Shown here in pieces: positions 60,078 through 64,000 of a DNA stretch of 64,000 nt. This DNA comes from Pseudomonas anguilliseptica (lineage in GTDB: Bacteria > Pseudomonadota > Gammaproteobacteria > Pseudomonadales > Pseudomonadaceae), in NCBI RefSeq assembly GCF_900105355.1, contig NZ_FNSC01000001.1, positions 930,001 through 994,000 on the forward strand. The letters run 5' to 3'. Position 1 is the first letter of the stretch, and every line of letters begins with the position of its first letter. The notes beneath the pieces are model-generated. The model saw only the letters and a program-made list of their open reading frames with translations, was not told the origin of the DNA and made no database searches. The translations under genes were made by a program, and so were the position numbers.

Positions 60078-63000
60078 TTAATTGCTGCTGGAGTTCAGCG
60101 CTTCGGTCAGTGCGGCTTCCACTTCACTGGCGCTGACACGTACTGGCTGGGCCGCATCACGCTTGCGCTTGCGCTCGCTGTGATATGCCAGACCGGTACC
60201 GGCTGGGATCAGACGACCCACAACCACGTTTTCTTTCAGACCGCGCAAGTAGTCGCGCTTGCCAGTAACCGCCGCCTCGGTAAGAACGCGAGTGGTTTCC
60301 TGGAAAGAAGCCGCCGAGATAAACGACTCGGTGGACAACGACGCCTTAGTGATACCCAGCAGAACGCGGGTGTACTTGGCGACGAACTTGTCTTCTGCAG
60401 CCAGACGCTCGTTCTCACCCAGTACCGCAGTCAACTCCATCTGGTCGCCCTTGATGAAGGAGGAATCACCCGACTCAGCCACCTCAACCTTGCGCAGCAT
60501 CTGGCGCAGGATGGTTTCAATGTGCTTGTCGTTGATCTTCACGCCCTGCAGGCGGTACACGTCCTGGATCTCGTTGACGATGTACTTGGCCAGCGCGCTG
60601 ACACCCAGCAAACGCAGGATATCGTGCGGGTCGCTCGGACCGTCGGAGATAACTTCACCCTTGTTGACCTGTTCACCTTCGAACACGTTCAGGTGACGCC
60701 ACTTCGGAATCAGCTCTTCGTACGGATCGCCACCGTCGTTCGGGGTAATGACCAGACGGCGCTTGCCCTTGGTCTCTTTACCGAACGCGATGGTGCCGCT
60801 GATTTCAGCCAGAATCGAGGCTTCTTTCGGACGACGCGCTTCGAACAAATCGGCAACGCGCGGCAGACCACCGGTGATGTCACGGGTCTTCGAGGTTTCC
60901 TGAGGAATACGGGCGATAACATCACCGACCGCAACCTGCGCACCGTTCGCCACACCTACCAAGGCGTTGGCCGGCAGGAAGTACTGAGCCGGCACGTCGG
61001 TACCTGGCAGCAGCAGATCCTTGCCATCTTCACCAACCATCTTCACTGCAGGACGGATGTCCTTGCCGGCAGCCGGACGATCTTTCGGATCGAGGACTTC
61101 GATGTTGGTCAAACCGGTCAATTCGTCCGTCTGACGTTTGATGGTGATGCCTTCTTCCATGCCCACGTAGGTCACGGTACCTTTCATTTCGGTAACGATC
61201 GGGTGGGTGTGCGGGTCCCACTTGGCGACGATTGCGCCAGCGTCGACCTTGTCGCCTTCCTTCACGGAAATCACGGCACCGTACGGCAGCTTGTAGCGCT
61301 CGCGCTCACGACCGAACTCGTCAGCAATCGCCAGCTCACCGGAACGCGATACCGCGATCAGATTGCCGTCGAGACGCTCAACGTGCTTCAGGTTGTGCAG
61401 GCGTACCGCACCGCCATTCTTCACCTGTACGCTGTCGGCAGCGGAGGTCCGGCTGGCCGCACCACCGATGTGGAACGTACGCATGGTCAGCTGGGTACCC
61501 GGCTCACCGATCGACTGGGCAGCAATAACCCCGACCGCTTCACCAATGTTGATCTGGTGACCACGCGCCAGGTCGCGACCGTAGCACTTGGCGCAGATGC
61601 CATAGCGGGTTTCACAAGTGATCGGCGAACGCACGATCACCTCATCGATACTGTTCAGTTCGATGAATTCAACCCACTGCTCGTCCACCAGGGTACCGGC
61701 TGGAACGATGACGTCCTCGGTGCCCGGCTTAAACACGTCACGGGCGATTACACGACCCAGTACACGCTCACCCAGCGGCTCAACCACGTCACCGCCTTCA
61801 ATGTGCGGCGTCATCAGCAGGCCGTGCCCGGTGCCGCAATCGATCGCGGTAACCACCAGATCTTGCGCTACGTCTACCAGACGACGAGTCAGGTAACCGG
61901 AGTTAGCTGTTTTCAACGCGGTATCCGCAAGACCCTTACGAGCACCGTGCGTCGAGATGAAGTACTGCAGAACCGACAGACCTTCGCGGAAGTTCGCGGT
62001 GATCGGCGTTTCGATGATCGAACCGTCTGGCTTGGCCATCAGACCACGCATACCAGCGAGCTGACGGATCTGCGCAGCAGAACCCCGCGCACCGGAGTCG
62101 GCCATCATGTACATCGAGTTGAACGACTCTTGCTCAACGGTCTTGCCTTCGCGATCAACCACTTTCTCTTTCGAGAGGTTGGCCATCATCGCTTTGGACA
62201 CTTCATCGTTAGCCTTGGACCAGAGGTCGATCACCTTGTTGTACTTCTCGCCCTGGGTTACCAGGCCGGAGGCGTACTGCGATTCGATCTCTTTAACTTC
62301 CTCGGTGGCGGCGTCAATGATGCGCGCCTTCTCATCCGGGATAACGAAGTCGTTCACACCGATCGACACACCAGAGATGGTCGAATAAGCGAAACCGGTA
62401 TACATCAGCTGGTCAGCGAAGATCACGGTGTCTTTCAAGCCAACGGTGCGGTAGCACTGGTTGATCAGCTTGGAGATCGCCTTCTTCTTCATCGACTGGT
62501 TGACCACGTCATACGACAGGCCGTCCGGTACGATCTGGAACAGCAGCGCACGGCCGACAGTGGTGTCGACGATACGGGTGTTCTTGGTGATGGTGCCGTC
62601 GCGGTCTTTGATCACTTCGTTGATGCGCACTTTTACGCGAGCATGCAGCGAGGCTTCGCCACCACGGAAAACCCGGTCAACTTCCTGCAGGTCAGCGAAT
62701 ACGCGGCCTTCGCCCTTGGCGTTGATCGCTTCGCGGGTCATGTAATACAGACCCAGTACCACGTCCTGCGAAGGAACGATGATTGGCTCACCGTTGGCAG
62801 GCGACAGGATGTTGTTGGTCGACATCATCAGTGCGCGCGCTTCCAGCTGGGCTTCCAGCGTCAGCGGTACGTGCACGGCCATCTGGTCACCGTCGAAGTC
62901 GGCGTTGTACGCGGCGCAGACCAGCGGGTGCAGCTGAATCGCTTTACCTTCGATCAGAACCGGTTCAAACGCCTGGATGCCCAGACGGTGAAGGGTTGGT

Positions 63001-64000
63001 GCACGGTTGAGCAGCACGGGGTGTTCGCGAATCACTTCAGCGAGAACGTCCCAAACCTCTGGCAGCTCGCGCTCGACCATCTTCTTCGCAGCCTTGATGG
63101 TGGTCGCCAGACCACGCATTTCCAGCTTGCCGAAAATGAACGGCTTGAACAGCTCGAGCGCCATCTTCTTCGGCAGACCGCACTGGTGCAGACGCAGAGT
63201 CGGGCCCACGGTAATTACGGAACGACCGGAGTAGTCCACGCGCTTACCGAGCAAGTTCTGACGGAAACGACCTTGCTTACCCTTGATCATGTCAGCCAAG
63301 GATTTCAGCGGACGCTTGTTCGAGCCAGTGATGGCGCGACCGCGACGACCGTTGTCGAGCAAGGCGTCGACCGCTTCCTGCAGCATGCGCTTTTCGTTGC
63401 GCACGATGATGTCCGGTGCGGACAGATCGAGCAGGCGCTTCAAGCGGTTGTTACGGTTGATCACGCGGCGATACAGATCGTTGAGATCCGAAGTCGCGAA
63501 ACGGCCACCGTCGAGCGGAACCAGCGGACGCAGATCTGGCGGCAGAACCGGCAGAACGGTCAACACCATCCACTCAGGCAGGTTGCCCGAGCCGAGGAAG
63601 GCTTCCATCAGCTTCAGACGCTTGGACAGCTTCTTGATCTTGGTTTCCGAGTTGGTTTGCGGAATTTCTTCGCGCAGACGGCCAATCTCGTGCTCCAGGT
63701 CGATCGCGTGCAGCAGTTCGCGAACGGCTTCAGCACCCATACGGGCGCCGAAGTCATCACCGAACTCTTCGAGGGCTTCGAAGTACTGCTCGTCGTTCAG
63801 CAGCTGGCCTTTTTCAAGGGTGGTCATGCCCGGGTCGATAACGACATAGCTCTCGAAGTAGAGCACGCGTTCGATATCGCGCAGGGTCATGTCCATCAGC
63901 AAACCGATACGGCTCGGCAGCGACTTCAGGAACCAGATGTGGGCAACCGGCGAAGCCAGTTCGATGTGCGCCATGCGCTCACGACGAACCTTGGCCAGTG
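60078..64000 (-). CDS. rpoC: RNA polymerase beta' subunit, partial (N-terminus outside window)
   Basis: The frame runs off the right edge; about 1307 C-terminal residues are present, beginning inside the N-terminal zinc-finger region ([20 protein letters not shown]). The metal-binding active-site loop [12 protein letters not shown] is intact near 62900. The second zinc site [19 protein letters not shown], the bridge/trigger region and the C-terminal [16 protein letters not shown] are also present. An internal ATG at 63974 is not the start. Confidence 0.98.
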   Translation of the reverse strand, partial: LAKVRRERMAHIELASPVAHIWFLKSLPSRIGLLMDMTLRDIERVLYFESYVVIDPGMTTLEKGQLLNDEQYFEALEEFGDDFGARMGAEAVRELLHAIDLEHEIGRLREEIPQTNSETKIKKLSKRLKLMEAFLGSGNLPEWMVLTVLPVLPPDLRPLVPLDGGRFATSDLNDLYRRVINRNNRLKRLLDLSAPDIIVRNEKRMLQEAVDALLDNGRRGRAITGSNKRPLKSLADMIKGKQGRFRQNLLGKRVDYSGRSVITVGPTLRLHQCGLPKKMALELFKPFIFGKLEMRGLATTIKAAKKMVERELPEVWDVLAEVIREHPVLLNRAPTLHRLGIQAFEPVLIEGKAIQLHPLVCAAYNADFDGDQMAVHVPLTLEAQLEARALMMSTNNILSPANGEPIIVPSQDVVLGLYYMTREAINAKGEGRVFADLQEVDRVFRGGEASLHARVKVRINEVIKDRDGTITKNTRIVDTTVGRALLFQIVPDGLSYDVVNQSMKKKAISKLINQCYRTVGLKDTVIFADQLMYTGFAYSTISGVSIGVNDFVIPDEKARIIDAATEEVKEIESQYASGLVTQGEKYNKVIDLWSKANDEVSKAMMANLSKEKVVDREGKTVEQESFNSMYMMADSGARGSAAQIRQLAGMRGLMAKPDGSIIETPITANFREGLSVLQYFISTHGARKGLADTALKTANSGYLTRRLVDVAQDLVVTAIDCGTGHGLLMTPHIEGGDVVEPLGERVLGRVIARDVFKPGTEDVIVPAGTLVDEQWVEFIELNSIDEVIVRSPITCETRYGICAKCYGRDLARGHQINIGEAVGVIAAQSIGEPGTQLTMRTFHIGGAASRTSAADSVQVKNGGAVRLHNLKHVERLDGNLIAVSRSGELAIADEFGRERERYKLPYGAVISVKEGDKVDAGAIVAKWDPHTHPIVTEMKGTVTYVGMEEGITIKRQTDELTGLTNIEVLDPKDRPAAGKDIRPAVKMVGEDGKDLLLPGTDVPAQYFLPANALVGVANGAQVAVGDVIARIPQETSKTRDITGGLPRVADLFEARRPKEASILAEISGTIAFGKETKGKRRLVITPNDGGDPYEELIPKWRHLNVFEGEQVNKGEVISDGPSDPHDILRLLGVSALAKYIVNEIQDVYRLQGVKINDKHIETILRQMLRKVEVAESGDSSFIKGDQMELTAVLGENERLAAEDKFVAKYTRVLLGITKASLSTESFISAASFQETTRVLTEAAVTGKRDYLRGLKENVVVGRLIPAGTGLAYHSERKRKRDAAQPVRVSASEVEAALTEALNSSSN

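Overview
The window is a chromosomal segment of a Pseudomonas species (gammaproteobacterium, moderately high GC). This rests on gene content, gene order and recognisable protein sequences. The order xseB-ispA-dxs, ribA-pgpA-thiL-nusB-ribH-ribBA-ribE-ribD-nrdR, the zinc-responsive ABC block, oprG, ssb-MFS/uvrA, bacterioferritin, then rplQ to rpsL and rpoC follows what I remember of P. aeruginosa PAO1 in two blocks (about PA4042-PA4069 and PA4232-PA4270). The species cannot be named from this sequence alone.

Layout. 1-6.7 kb: the end of a MATE transporter, a GAF-GGDEF gene, a DUF2214 membrane protein, xseB and ispA, an alpha/beta-hydrolase relic, a polysaccharide deacetylase and a VWA/TPR protein. 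This stretch is unusual because nearly every non-essential gene in it carries reading-frame lesions, including a run of 26 G inside the deacetylase active-site motif. 6.9-12.4 kb: dxs, then a cobalamin riboswitch and btuB, facing a btuF-like gene. 12.4-21 kb: a retropepsin-like protease, a periplasmic solute-binding protein and the riboflavin/thiamine/phospholipid block, with an FMN riboswitch between ribD and ribE. 21-27 kb: a YbaY-type lipoprotein, a frameshifted methyltransferase, a thioredoxin-TPR chaperone and a four-gene zinc-responsive transport operon behind a palindromic Zur-like box. 27.3-32.2 kb: a six-gene TonB2/TtpC-type energy-transduction operon (DUF3450, TtpC, ExbB, ExbD, TonB, TPR) behind a Fur-like box. 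32.4-40.4 kb: oprG with an Anr-like box, two sugar-nucleotide genes, ssb, a YajR-like MFS transporter, uvrA and a ferritin-like bfr gene. 40.4-41.6 kb: a complete IS5-family element with a TTAG target duplication, sitting just upstream of the bfr ribosome-binding site. 41.7-64 kb: the ribosomal and transcription/translation superoperon on the minus strand (rplQ, rpoA, rpsD, rpsK, rpsM, rpmJ, secY, rplO ... rpsJ, tuf, fusA, rpsG, rpsL, rpoC partial).

Themes. Four metal or cofactor control points lie within about 25 kb: the B12 riboswitch, the FMN riboswitch, the Zur-like box and the Fur-like box. TonB-dependent uptake (btuB) sits not far from a dedicated TonB energising complex. A family of imperfectly palindromic intergenic repeats occurs three times; one copy splits the zinc operon and provides the stop codon of its ATPase gene. 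No CRISPR array, prophage, tRNA or rRNA gene was seen. I found no wholly undescribed system. The strongest candidates for follow-up are the G26 tract, the uORF downstream of the FMN riboswitch, the IS next to bfr and the Fur/TtpC operon.
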